Source: Streptomyces albicerus (lineage in GTDB: Bacteria > Actinomycetota > Actinomycetes > Streptomycetales > Streptomycetaceae). Taken from it: a stretch of DNA of 37,378 nt. A model generated the notes under the pieces. The model was not told where the DNA came from and made no database searches. It saw only the letters and a list, made by a program, of their open reading frames with translations. Where the stretch lies: contig NZ_VWMY01000090.1 of the NCBI RefSeq assembly GCF_008905045.1, positions 1-37,378 of the forward strand, in the 5' to 3' direction. Positions 1 to 9,555 of this stretch are shown piece after piece. Each line of letters opens with the position of its first letter. Position 1 is the stretch's first letter. Made by a program: the position numbers and the translations under genes.

Positions 1-70
1 AAACGCCGGACGGGCTGAAAATCAGCCCCTCCGGCGTTTGAGGAGCGGGGGTTCGGGGGCAGCGCCCCCG
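1..70. repeat. Intergenic inverted repeats, likely terminator
   Basis: Positions 1-18 (AAACGCCGGACGGGCTGA) pair with 22-39 across a 3-nt AAA loop with a single mismatch. A second hairpin, CGGGGGC at 54-60 and GCCCCCG at 64-70, follows. This two-hairpin arrangement is a common Streptomyces intergenic element. It lies downstream of the minus-strand acetyltransferase, whose stop codon is followed on that strand by six T, so it may help end that transcript. The element may begin before the window. Confidence 0.7.
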
Positions 71-113
71 AGGATGGGACGGGTAGGGGCGGCGGGGGCG
101 AAAAAAGCCCGCC

Positions 114-569
114 TCACCCCAGCCGTTTCGTCAGCGTGTACTCCGTGACCCCCGGTGGGTAGTCCGGGATCACGCACACCACCTCATAGCCCTGCCTCTT
201 GTAGAAGTCGGGGGCCTGGAAGTCCCACGTCTCGAGGCGGGAGCTGACGCAGCCGCGGGATTCGTGGGCCAGATGTTCCGCCCGGGACAGGAGATGCGAG
301 CCGAGGCCGCAGCCGCGGTGGGGCTCGGCCACCCAGAGGTACGTCACGTGGAGCCAGGTCGCCCAGGTGTGGCCGACGAGGCCGCCCGCAAGGTCGTCGG
401 ACGGATCCAACGCCCAGATCTGGAGCGGAACTTCCCGTTCACCAGGGGTTCCGCGGAGGGAACGCAGCACCGGAGAGGCGGCCGTGTTGGCGTCCCGTAG
501 TCGGGAACGCAGGAATTGGCTACGCTCTTTGTCGACTTCTGTCTCAATACGAAACATACGGCTCACCAT
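114..569 (-). CDS. GNAT family N-acetyltransferase
   Basis: A predicted acetyl-CoA-dependent N-acetyltransferase of about 151 residues with unknown substrate. The C-terminal half shows the GNAT acetyl-CoA loop: a beta strand (HVTYLWVAEPHRG) leads into the Gly-rich turn GCGLGSHLL, followed by a helix (SRAEHLAHE), then LETWDFQAPDFYKRQGYEVV, the usual last strands with the FYKRxGYE signature. The start is uncertain. ATG at 569 and ATG at 557 are both possible, and the latter has a better ribosome site (GGTGAG); the frame stays open to 617. The gene is monocistronic and divergent from the response regulator. The family is clear and the substrate is not. Confidence 0.8.
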   Translation of the reverse strand: MVSRMFRIETEVDKERSQFLRSRLRDANTAASPVLRSLRGTPGEREVPLQIWALDPSDDLAGGLVGHTWATWLHVTYLWVAEPHRGCGLGSHLLSRAEHLAHESRGCVSSRLETWDFQAPDFYKRQGYEVVCVIPDYPPGVTEYTLTKRLG

Positions 570-632
570 AAACGCGCTGGCCAACCAGTTCTGCAAATCA
601 CCTTCCGCTCCAGCCACCCGGCCTTACCCTGA

Positions 633-664
633 TGAGCAGCACCGGTGGGGGCCGGTGCTGCTCA
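633..664. other. Perfect 13-bp hairpin between divergent genes
   Basis: TGAGCAGCACCGG at 633-645 pairs perfectly with 652-664 around a 6-nt loop (TGGGGG). It has terminator-like strength but lies upstream of two divergently transcribed genes (acetyltransferase on minus, regulator on plus), where no gene end is visible. It could be an attenuator in a leader, a terminator for an unseen transcript, or a protein site. There is no clear T run on either side. Confidence 0.6.
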
Positions 665-824
665 GGGGGCGAGACAGTCGGGTACGACGCCCGGAGTGGG
701 GGTAGCAGTTCCAGCACGGCGGCGGCCGTGCGGCTGCGGCACCCCGTTTTCCGAGCACCAAGTGGGCTCGGGATCTCCGGGCGCCGTACCTGCGCCGGTC
801 GTCCCCCGACCAGTGGGGGTTTCA

Positions 825-1592
825 GTGGTTCGCATCCGTGTCCTGGTCGTCGACGACCACCGTATCTTCGCCGAGTCGCTCGCCGCCGCCCTGGCCGCCG
901 AGCCCGACGTCGATGTCTCCGCGGCCGGCAGCGGCCCAGCCGCGCTGCGCTGCCTGGAGCGGGCCGCGGCGGAAGGCCGTAGGTACGACGTGCTGCTCGT
1001 CGACGCCGATCTGGGCGGCAACGTGCCGGGCGCCCGCCCGGCCGTACCCGTGCACGACAACAACGAAGAAGGCCTGGTCGACGGCATCTCGCTGGTCGCG
1101 GGCGTCCGTTCGGGCCAGCCCAGCGTCCGTACCGTCGTGCTCGCCGAGAAGGACGACCCGCGCCGCGCGGCACTCGCCCTGCAGGCGGGCGCCTCGGGGT
1201 GGGTCGCCAAGGACTGCTCGCTGTCCCGGCTGCTCACGGTCATACGGGGCGTCCTGCGGGACGAGACGCATCTGCCGCCCGCCCTGCTCACCGGGGTGCT
1301 GCGCGAGCTGACCGCCGCCCGCAAGCACCGTACGGAGAGCGAGCGGCTGGTGGAGTCCCTCACGCCGAGGGAGCGGGAGGTCCTGCGGTGCATGGTGGCC
1401 GGGCTGGGGCGGAAAGCCGTCGCCGAGCGGCTGTTCCTGTCTCCGCACACCGTCCGGACGCACATGCAGAACGTGCTGGGGAAGCTGGGCGTGCACTCCA
1501 CCCTCGCGGCCGTGGCGCTCGCCCGCCGCGCCGGGGTCGGCCCGGTCGACCTAGCCGGGGATGTTGTCGAACGGGGCGGTCAACTGGCGTAG
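825..1592 (+). CDS. Orphan LuxR-type response regulator
   Basis: A NarL/FixJ-type response regulator of 255 residues from GTG at 825, preceded by GGGGG 5 nt upstream. The receiver has the acidic pair D10-D11 (VLVVDDHR), phospho-acceptor D60 in LLVDADLGG, and K129 in GWVAKD. The helix-turn-helix is near residues 187-247 (LTPREREVL, AVAERLFLSPHTVRTHMQNV). Oddly, about 20 extra residues (GNVPGARP... HDNNEEGLVDG) sit right after the phosphorylation site, and the usual Thr/Ser at the end of beta 4 is Ala (VVLAEKDD). No kinase is adjacent; the nearest is at 14931. The stop lies inside the 3' end of the convergent marR-like gene, a 42-nt antisense overlap. An in-frame GTG at 813 is an alternative start. 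Confidence 0.85.
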   Translation: MVRIRVLVVDDHRIFAESLAAALAAEPDVDVSAAGSGPAALRCLERAAAEGRRYDVLLVDADLGGNVPGARPAVPVHDNNEEGLVDGISLVAGVRSGQPSVRTVVLAEKDDPRRAALALQAGASGWVAKDCSLSRLLTVIRGVLRDETHLPPALLTGVLRELTAARKHRTESERLVESLTPREREVLRCMVAGLGRKAVAERLFLSPHTVRTHMQNVLGKLGVHSTLAAVALARRAGVGPVDLAGDVVERGGQLA

Positions 1593-2048
1593 CAGCCCGG
1601 CGAGTTCGCTGCGCTGGGCCCTGCTGAGTTCCGCGAGGATCGCGCGCTCCTGGTCGAGGAGTCCGGCGAGCGCCTGGTCGGCGCGGTCGCGGCCGTCCTC
1701 GGTGAGCCGCACGAGTACGCCGCGGCGGTCGCTGGGGTCGGGGAGCCGCTCGACCAGGCCCTTTTTGGCCAGCCGGTCGATGCGGTTCGTCATCGTGCCC
1801 GAGGTGACGAGGGTCTGTGTGAGGAGCTGGCCGGGGGAGAGCTGGTACGGCGTCCCGGCACGCCTCAGCGCCGTCAGCACGTCGAACTCCCAGGGTTCCA
1901 GGGCGTGCTCGGCGAACGCGATCCGGCGTGCGCGGTCCAGATGGCGGGCCAGTCTGCTCACGCGGCTGAGCACCTCGAGCGGTTCCACGTCGAGGTCAGG
2001 GCGCTCCCGGCGCCACGCTGCGACCAGCCGATCGACCTCGTCCTCCAT
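1551..2048 (-). CDS. MarR family transcriptional regulator
   Basis: A 165-residue winged-helix MarR-type DNA-binding protein, probably a dimeric ligand-responsive repressor. The sequence shows the family pattern: an N-terminal dimer helix (VDRLVAAWRRERPDLD), ALEPWEFDVLTALRRAG, the recognition region LLTQTLVTSGTMTNRIDRLAKKGLVERLPD, and the wing signature DPSDRRGVLVRLTEDGR. The ATG at 2048 is the only sensible start, and a TACACT -10-like box lies 8-13 bases before it, so the transcript may have almost no leader. It is divergent from the methyltransferase-VOC pair, and the spacer holds a palindrome and tandem repeats that fit autoregulation and control of both sides. Confidence 0.88.
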   Translation of the reverse strand: MEDEVDRLVAAWRRERPDLDVEPLEVLSRVSRLARHLDRARRIAFAEHALEPWEFDVLTALRRAGTPYQLSPGQLLTQTLVTSGTMTNRIDRLAKKGLVERLPDPSDRRGVLVRLTEDGRDRADQALAGLLDQERAILAELSRAQRSELAGLLRQLTAPFDNIPG

Positions 2049-2055
2049 GGCGATC

Positions 2056-2061
2056 AGTGTA
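2056..2061 (-). promoter_or_regulatory. Candidate -10 box of the MarR gene
   Basis: TACACT on the minus strand ends 7 nt before the ATG at 2048, so transcription would begin close to the start codon. No convincing -35 box is visible, and the region upstream is the repeated operator-like sequence. Confidence 0.35.
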
Positions 2062-2075
2062 GTGGTTCTGTCGAT

Positions 2076-2114
2076 GTGAAGTCTCTTGACGTGAAGTCTC
2101 TTGACGTCGAGAGA
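2076..2114. promoter_or_regulatory. Likely MarR operator: tandem repeat plus palindrome
   Basis: GTGAAGTCTCTTGAC occurs twice head to tail (2076-2090 and 2091-2105). The second copy runs into TCTCTTGACGTCGAGAGA (2097-2114), an 18-bp palindrome with one mismatched pair. TCTTGA-type dyads are typical targets of MarR proteins. The site covers the expected -35 region of the MarR gene, consistent with autorepression. The assignment to this MarR protein is inferred from position. Confidence 0.65.
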
Positions 2115-2170
2115 GTGTGGGTGTGAGGCTGGAGTCCTGCCCGCGTCACCGGTGACCGCCGCGGTGACCG

Positions 2171-2240
2171 TGACGCCTCGTGGCTCCGCGTGACGTCGGG
2201 TGACGTCTCGTGACGCCGTGTGATGTCGAGTGTGACTTCG
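2171..2240. repeat. Array of 10-bp TGACGTC-like units
   Basis: Starting at 2171 the sequence repeats with an exact 10-bp period: TGACGCCTCG, TGGCTCCGCG, TGACGTCGGG, TGACGTCTCG, TGACGCCGTG, TGATGTCGAG, TGTGACTTCG. The units end at the ribosome site (AGGAGG, 2241-2246) of the methyltransferase. One helical turn per unit would place every copy on the same face of the DNA. The unit core resembles the TTGACGTC core of the nearby palindrome. Confidence 0.6.
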
Positions 2241-2252
2241 AGGAGGTCCACC

Positions 2253-3071
2253 ATGCCTGCCGCCGCCGCTCCCACCTGGGACCCGGGCCAGTACCTGCGC
2301 CACGCGGAGCACCGCGCCCGCCCCTTCGCCGACCTCCTCGCCCGCGTCCCGGCGCTGCCCGGCGACCCGGCCCGTATCGCCGACCTGGGCTGCGGTCCGG
2401 GCAACGTCACCATCCAGCTCGCCGAGCGCTGGCCGGCCGCGCACATCACGGGCTACGACAACTCTCCCGAGATGCTGGCCAAGACGGGGGCGTACGCGGG
2501 CTCCACGGCGGGTGGCGGTCTGCTGGACTTCTCCCACGCGGACCTCGTGGACTGGACGCCCGCGGAGACGTACGACCTGATCGTCTCCAACGCGGCGCTC
2601 CAGTGGGTGCCGGGGCATCTGGATGCGATTCCCGTCTGGCTCGACGCGGTGGCCCCCGGCGGTACGTTCGCCTTCCAGGTCCCCAACAACATCGACGCGC
2701 CGCTGCACGCCCTGATGCGGGAACTCGCCGCCTCCGCCCGCTGGAAGGCCCGCCTCGCCGACGTCCTCCGCCGCGAGGACTCGGTCCATCCGGCTCTGGT
2801 CTACCTCGACCGCCTGGCGAGCCTCGGCTGCGAGGTGGATGTCTGGGAGACGACGTACATGCAGCTCCTGACCGGCGAGGACCCGGTCCTCGACTGGTCC
2901 AAGGGCACGGGTCTGCGTCCCGCGCTCACGGCACTGTCGGACGATCCGGACTCCCGGGACGCCTTCATCACGGAGTACCGCGACCTGCTCCGCAAGGCGT
3001 ACCCGACGGCCCCGTACGGCACGGTCCTCCCGTTCCGCCGCTTGTTCGCAGTGGCCCGGAAGCCGGCCTGA
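2253..3071 (+). CDS. tam: Trans-aconitate 2-methyltransferase-like SAM methyltransferase
   Basis: A class I SAM-dependent methyltransferase of 272 residues most like trans-aconitate 2-methyltransferase, which methylates trans-aconitate, an inhibitor of aconitase. Motif I is IADLGCGPGNVT (residues 42-53), followed by ITGYDNSPEMLA (acidic residue binding the ribose) and LIVSNAALQWVP. The later PLPFRRLFAVARK-like end and overall length fit the Tam family. The start is fixed by AGGAGG (2241-2246) six bases upstream of ATG 2253. The stop overlaps the next start (TGATG), so the VOC gene is translationally coupled. Substrate assignment is by family resemblance only. Divergence from the MarR gene suggests MarR control. 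Confidence 0.8.
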   Translation: MPAAAAPTWDPGQYLRHAEHRARPFADLLARVPALPGDPARIADLGCGPGNVTIQLAERWPAAHITGYDNSPEMLAKTGAYAGSTAGGGLLDFSHADLVDWTPAETYDLIVSNAALQWVPGHLDAIPVWLDAVAPGGTFAFQVPNNIDAPLHALMRELAASARWKARLADVLRREDSVHPALVYLDRLASLGCEVDVWETTYMQLLTGEDPVLDWSKGTGLRPALTALSDDPDSRDAFITEYRDLLRKAYPTAPYGTVLPFRRLFAVARKPA

Positions 3072-3454
3072 TGCTCACCGCCGTCGACCACGTCCAGCTC
3101 GCCGCGCCGCCGGGGTCCGAGGACACGCTGCGCGCGTACTACGTCGACGTCCTCGGCATGACGGAGATCCCCAAGCCACCGGTGCTCGCCACGCGCGGGG
3201 GCTGCTGGTTCCGGGCAGGGGCGGTCCAGCTGCACCTGGGGATCGAGAAGGGCTTCCGCCCCGCGAAGAAGGCGCATCCCGGGCTGCGGGTCACGGGGAT
3301 CGAGGCGTACGCGGCCCGTCTCGCCGCGCGCGGAGCGACGGTGACCTGGGACCAGAGCCTTCCGGGCCACCGCCGCTTCTACTCCGAGGACCCGGTGGGT
3401 AATCGCCTGGAGTTCCTGGAGCCGACGCTCAGGGCGTGCGGCCCAGGTGAGTGA
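3071..3454 (+). CDS. VOC/glyoxalase superfamily protein
   Basis: A 127-residue vicinal-oxygen-chelate fold protein with two beta-alpha-beta-beta-beta modules in one chain. Likely metal ligands are visible: H7 in TAVDHVQL, H55 in VQLHLGIE and E114 in GNRLEFLEP. The ending DPVGNRLEFLEP is characteristic of the superfamily. It probably acts as a small dioxygenase, glyoxalase or isomerase in the cytoplasm; no substrate can be read. It starts inside the stop of the methyltransferase gene, so the two are co-translated. Its last 26 nt overlap the 3' end of the convergent toxin gene. Confidence 0.85.
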   Translation: MLTAVDHVQLAAPPGSEDTLRAYYVDVLGMTEIPKPPVLATRGGCWFRAGAVQLHLGIEKGFRPAKKAHPGLRVTGIEAYAARLAARGATVTWDQSLPGHRRFYSEDPVGNRLEFLEPTLRACGPGE

Positions 3455-3674
3455 TGAGGATGCGGATCACGCTGTCGTCGATCACATAGAGGACGCGGTA
3501 GGCGCCGACGCGAAGGCGCCGGATGTTGGGGCCGTAGGCGGTGGAGTTGGTGGGGCGCGGGGATTCGGCGAGCGTGTCGACGGTTTCGTAGACGGCGGCG
3601 AGTCCGGGGTCGTCCTTGAGGAACCGCACGGCCGCGTTCGTGGCGCTCGGCTCCCAAATGATGCGGTAGGTCAC
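3429..3674 (-). CDS. RelE/ParE family toxin
   Basis: An 81-residue protein matching the RelE fold: YRIIWEPSATNAAVRFL at the N-terminus, a central helix pair (LAAVYETVDTLAESPRPTNS), then RRLRVGAYRVLYVIDDSVIRILITHLGRT. The RxGxYRVLY motif and the C-terminal strand are typical of RelE-type mRNA interferases that cleave mRNA on ribosomes; ParE-type gyrase poisons share the fold, so the target is not certain. Its ATG overlaps the antitoxin stop by four bases (ATGA), giving coupled translation with antitoxin first. Confidence 0.87.
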   Translation of the reverse strand: MTYRIIWEPSATNAAVRFLKDDPGLAAVYETVDTLAESPRPTNSTAYGPNIRRLRVGAYRVLYVIDDSVIRILITHLGRTP

Positions 3675-3922
3675 GGACGCAGCCCCAGGATGCGCCCGAC
3701 CTCCTCGTGAGGGATGCCCTCTTCGAGGGTGCCCTCGGCCTTGCGTCGCTGGTAGTCGGCGACCGCGAGGGCGTCTTCGAGATCCTCTATCACCTGGGGA
3801 GAGACCAGCAATGCGGCCACGTGCCCATGATCGGTGAGGGCGATGGTCTCGCGGCTGTGAGCGGCACGGCGGACCAGGTCGCCGAGCTGGGAACGGGCCG
3901 CGCTGATCGCAATCTCAGTCAT
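3671..3922 (-). CDS. Phd/YefM family antitoxin
   Basis: An 83-residue antitoxin. The N-terminal part (MTEIAISAARSQLGDLVRRAAHSRETIALTDHG, then VAALLVSP) is the Phd/YefM DNA-binding dimer module. The tail (ALAVADYQRRKAEGTLEEGIPHEEVGRIL) would wrap the toxin. I prefer ATG 3922 over the in-frame GTG at 3928. The gene sits 42 bp behind the TetR gene on the same strand but has its own palindrome just upstream, as expected for conditional autoregulation by the toxin-antitoxin complex. Confidence 0.87.
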   Translation of the reverse strand: MTEIAISAARSQLGDLVRRAAHSRETIALTDHGHVAALLVSPQVIEDLEDALAVADYQRRKAEGTLEEGIPHEEVGRILGLRP

Positions 3923-3935
3923 GGACACATTGGTA

Positions 3936-3955
3936 CCACAAGATGAACCTTGTGG
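3936..3955. promoter_or_regulatory. Likely operator of the toxin-antitoxin operon
   Basis: CCACAAG (3936-3942) and CTTGTGG (3949-3955) form a 7-bp inverted repeat with a 6-bp spacer, starting 13 bp upstream of the antitoxin ATG. TGGTACCA (3931-3938) is a second palindrome overlapping its edge. Position and symmetry fit a Phd/YefM operator. Confidence 0.6.
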
Positions 3956-3964
3956 CCCATTGGT

Positions 3965-4636
3965 TCAACTCTTCCGGCGTCCTATCAGCCGAGGCTTCGC
4001 CTCGAGGCCGTCCAGGCCGTGCCAGGCCAGGTTCACCAGGTGGGCCGCCACCTCCGCCTTCTTCGGGCGGCGGACGTCCAGCCACCACTGGCCGGTGAGG
4101 GCGACCATGCCGACGAGGGCCTGGGCGTACAAGGGGGCGAGTTTCGGGTCGAAGCCGCGGCGCTTGAACTCGCGGCCCAGGATGTCCTCCACCTGTGTCG
4201 CGATGTCCGAGATCAGGGACGCGAAGCTGCCTGTCGACTGGGGGATAGGGGAGTCCCGGACCAGGATGCGGAAGCCGTCCGTGTATTCCTCGATGTAGTC
4301 CAGCAGGGCGAAAGCGGCCTGTTCGCACAGCTCGCGGGGGTGGCCCGCGGTGAGGGAGCTGGTCACCATGTCCAGCAGGCGGCGCATCTCGCGGTCCACC
4401 ACCACCGCGTACAGGCCCTCCTTACCGCCGAAGTGCTCGTAGACGACGGGCTTGGAGACGCCGGCCTTGGCCGCGATCTCCTCCACCGACGTCGCCTCGA
4501 AGCCCTTCGCGGCGAAGAGGGTGCGGCCGATCTCCAGCAGTTGGGCCCGCCGCTCCGCACCGGTCATCCGGGTGCGGCGGGCGCGCCGCGGCTTTTCATT
4601 GCTGGGTGTGCTGGAGTCGGCCACGCCGTCAATCAT
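3965..4636 (-). CDS. TetR family regulator of the desaturase operon
   Basis: A 223-residue TetR-type repressor. After a basic tail (EKPRRARRTRMTGAERR), the helix-turn-helix spans about residues 35-75: IGRTLFAAKGFEATS, VEEIAAKAGVSKPVVYEHF, GGKEGLYAVV. The C-terminal ligand domain is helical with a Trp-rich segment (GQWWLDVRRPKK). The ATG at 4636 overlaps the desaturase stop (ATGA), so regulator and enzyme are co-translated. TetR genes coupled to acyl-CoA desaturases usually sense acyl-CoA and repress their own operon; a repeated dyad upstream of the desaturase is the natural target. The ligand is inferred, not visible. Confidence 0.87.
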   Translation of the reverse strand: MIDGVADSSTPSNEKPRRARRTRMTGAERRAQLLEIGRTLFAAKGFEATSVEEIAAKAGVSKPVVYEHFGGKEGLYAVVVDREMRRLLDMVTSSLTAGHPRELCEQAAFALLDYIEEYTDGFRILVRDSPIPQSTGSFASLISDIATQVEDILGREFKRRGFDPKLAPLYAQALVGMVALTGQWWLDVRRPKKAEVAAHLVNLAWHGLDGLEAKPRLIGRRKS

Positions 4637-5643
4637 GCAGCCTTGGCGGTCTCCGGCTTGCGTCGGACGCCCTTCCCGTCCGGGTTCCGGCGCGAATCGA
4701 TACGCGAGCGTGACGGCCAGCGCACGTCGTACGCCCAGCCGAGCATCTCGAACCAGCGGATGATGCGGGCCGAGGAGTCCAGCTGGCCGCGCTCCACACC
4801 GTGCCGGGCGGAGGTCGGGTCCGCGTGGTGCAGGTTGTGCCAGGACTCGCCGCAGGACAGCACGGCCAGCCACCACACGTTGCCCGAACGGTCACGCGAC
4901 TTGAAGGGGCGCTTGCCCACCGCGTGGCAGATCGAGTTGATCGACCAGGTCACGTGGTGCAACAACGCCACTCGAACGAGTGAGCCCCAGAAGAAGCCCG
5001 TGAACGCGCCCCACCAGGACATCGTGGCGAGCCCGCCGATGAGCGGAGGGAGGGCCAGGGAGAGCATGGTCCAGAAGATGAACTGGCGCGAGATCGTGCG
5101 GATCGCCTTGTCCTTGATCAGGTCCGGCGCGTACTTGTCCTGCGGCGTCTGCTCCTCGTCGAACATCCAGCCGATGTGCGCCCACCACAGGCCCTTCATC
5201 AGGGCCGGCACCGTCTCGCCGAAGCGCCACGGCGAGTGGGGGTCGCCCTCGGCGTCGGAGAACTTGTGGTGCTTGCGGTGGTCGGCGACCCAGCGGACCA
5301 GGGGGCCTTCGACCGCCATCGAGCCCGCGATCGCGAGTGCGATGCGCAGCGGCCGCTTCGCCTTGAAGGAGCCGTGCGTGAAGTAGCGGTGGAAGCCGAT
5401 CGTGATGCCGTGGCATCCCAGGTAGTAGAAGAAGACCAGCAGACCGAGGTCCAGCCAGCTCACGCCCCAGCCCCAGGCCAGCGGCACCGCCGCGAGGAGC
5501 GCGAGGAACGGGACGGCGATGAAGAGCAGAAGGGTGATCTGCTCGATCGAGCGCTTCTGCTCGCCGCCCAGCGTGGCGGAGGGGATTGGGGTGTCGTTGT
5601 TCGCCTTCGGGGCGTCATCGATCACATCGGAGCTCGTGGTCAT
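4633..5643 (-). CDS. Membrane acyl-CoA (delta-9 type) fatty acid desaturase
   Basis: A 336-residue integral membrane di-iron desaturase that would introduce a cis double bond into acyl chains and tune membrane fluidity. The three histidine boxes are intact: HRYFTH, DHRKHH and WHNLHH. Hydrophobic segments flank them (ITLLLFIAVPFLALLAAVPLAW, LGLLVFFYYLGCHGITIG, FIFWTMLSLALPPLIGGL). The length fits the acyl-CoA delta-9 family. The start is ATG 5643 with GGGGA 7 nt upstream. It is first gene of a coupled two-gene operon with TetR. Electron donor genes are not nearby. Confidence 0.92.
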   Translation of the reverse strand: MTTSSDVIDDAPKANNDTPIPSATLGGEQKRSIEQITLLLFIAVPFLALLAAVPLAWGWGVSWLDLGLLVFFYYLGCHGITIGFHRYFTHGSFKAKRPLRIALAIAGSMAVEGPLVRWVADHRKHHKFSDAEGDPHSPWRFGETVPALMKGLWWAHIGWMFDEEQTPQDKYAPDLIKDKAIRTISRQFIFWTMLSLALPPLIGGLATMSWWGAFTGFFWGSLVRVALLHHVTWSINSICHAVGKRPFKSRDRSGNVWWLAVLSCGESWHNLHHADPTSARHGVERGQLDSSARIIRWFEMLGWAYDVRWPSRSRIDSRRNPDGKGVRRKPETAKAA

Positions 5644-5679
5644 GGGGCGTCCCCTGTGGGGTCGAGGGTTGAGAGAGTG

Positions 5680-5745
5680 GCCGGAAACCGTGCCTACGGT
5701 TAGCCGGAAACCGCGCCTACGGTTCCGTAACCTACGGCGTCGTAA
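5680..5745. promoter_or_regulatory. Repeated dyads upstream of the desaturase, likely TetR operator
   Basis: Two 23-bp units (5680-5702 and 5703-5725, starting GCCGGAAACCG) are tandem copies differing at two positions. CCTACGG occurs three times (5693-5699, 5716-5722, 5731-5737). The last forms the palindrome CCGTA-ACC-TACGG at 5725-5737. Each earlier copy lies in AACCGNGCCTACGGTT, also a near-palindrome. Such repeated symmetric sites before a TetR-coupled desaturase fit an autoregulatory operator. Binding is inferred. Confidence 0.65.
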
Positions 5746-5805
5746 GTATGGCAGCGCGTCGCCCGGCGGCAAGGGCCCGTGAGACTGCGCGTCCGTGTGG
5801 ACACC

Positions 5806-5811
5806 TATCCT
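5806..5811 (+). promoter_or_regulatory. Possible -10 box for ppc
   Basis: TATCCT on the plus strand, about 130 bp before ppc, matches the TANNNT form of Streptomyces -10 boxes. No good -35 box lies at the correct distance, so this is a weak call. The rest of 5746-5938 shows no other gene. Confidence 0.25.
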
Positions 5812-5938
5812 TAATGTCGGTCGGACAGCGCGGTCCGCTCTGTTTCATTCCCGGATGCCCTGTCGCTGATGCGCGCCCGCCGCCTCGGCCGACGGGTTCC
5901 CCTCCAGCCGAGCTTCAACACTGCAAGGAGCCGCACCT

Positions 5939-8671
<2,733 letters not shown>

Positions 8672-8686
8672 CCGCCTGCCGCATGG

Positions 8687-8738
8687 CGGTGCCCCCGTCC
8701 TCGTACTTCCTGCGTACGAGGACGGGGGCACCGTTTTT
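8687..8738 (+). terminator. Intrinsic terminator of ppc
   Basis: A perfect 20-bp stem (8687-8706 with 8714-8733, 7-nt loop) is followed directly by TTTTT at 8734-8738. It begins 15 bp after the ppc stop and ends shortly before the 3' end of the convergent surface-protein gene. Confidence 0.95.
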
Positions 8739-8750
8739 GGAACGCCGGGC

Positions 8751-9443
8751 TCAGCCCTGCTGGGACTTCCGGCGGCGGAACACCAGGTAGCCGCCCGCGC
8801 CGAGCAGCGCCGCCGCGGCCGCGGAGATGAGGCCGACGGGGGCGCCGCTGCCGGTCTCGGCGAGATCGACGCCGCCCTGCGGAGACGGGGCCGCGTCGGA
8901 AGCGGACGAGGACTGCTGGGCGGCGGCCCTTGCGGCCCCTGCGGCCTCGGTCGCCTCGGTCGACGGAGCGACGGAGGAGGACGGCGAGTCGGTGGAGCAC
9001 GGGGTGCAGGACGACGTGCTGTCGCCGTCCTCGGACTCCTGGCAGTCCGTCCAGAACACCTTGTGCTTCGCGGACCCCTTCTCACCGTCGAAGTTCCAGA
9101 ACAGCTTGTAGTGCCCGTCCGGCAGCGACAGATCGTTCGTACGGCCGTGGCCCTCTGCGTCGAGCTCGAGCGAACCCGACTCCACGGTCTCGCCCTTGAC
9201 GCCGGCGGTCGGGGCCCAGGACTCGATGTGCCACGCGACCTGCTGGCCGCCGTCGAAGCCGAAGGCGTCGAGGTAGAAGTCGCAGACGTGCGGCTCGTTC
9301 TTGCGGAGCTCCTCGCCGGTGGCGGCGTCGTGGATCTTTACGGTGCCGTTGTCGCCGGGCGCGGTGGCATGGGCGACGGGGGCGGTCAGCAGCGCGGCGG
9401 TCGCGATGGCGCCGGCGACGAAGGCGCGGGTGAGGGTAGGCAT
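8751..9443 (-). CDS. LAETG sortase-anchored surface protein
   Basis: A 230-residue secreted protein with all features of covalent cell-wall anchoring. There is an N-terminal signal peptide (MPTLTRAFVAGAIATAALLT, cleavage near AHA). A beta-rich domain of about 115 residues follows (KIHDAATGEELRKNEPHVCDF... GHYKLFWNFDGEKG), then a Ser/Ala/Pro-rich stalk, LAETG at 194-198, a hydrophobic helix and the tail RRRK. LAXTG is the form used by class E sortases of high-GC Gram-positives. Four Cys residues outside the signal (one in VCDFY, one in TDCQ, two in SCTPC) could form disulfides. No sortase gene is nearby. Function is unknown. Confidence 0.88.
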   Translation of the reverse strand: MPTLTRAFVAGAIATAALLTAPVAHATAPGDNGTVKIHDAATGEELRKNEPHVCDFYLDAFGFDGGQQVAWHIESWAPTAGVKGETVESGSLELDAEGHGRTNDLSLPDGHYKLFWNFDGEKGSAKHKVFWTDCQESEDGDSTSSCTPCSTDSPSSSVAPSTEATEAAGAARAAAQQSSSASDAAPSPQGGVDLAETGSGAPVGLISAAAAALLGAGGYLVFRRRKSQQG

Positions 9444-9555
9444 GGGCAGTCCATCTTCGAGAGGTGGAACGGGAAGATGTGGAGGGGGCGGCTCAGCTTC
9501 CAGTTCCGTCGAGGGGCGGTCAAGCGGCAGAACGTCCCTCGTGCACCATGCGTCA

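Noticed and set aside
598..1173. Minus-strand frame over the response-regulator start
   Set aside because: Arg/Pro-rich shadow of the regulator gene.
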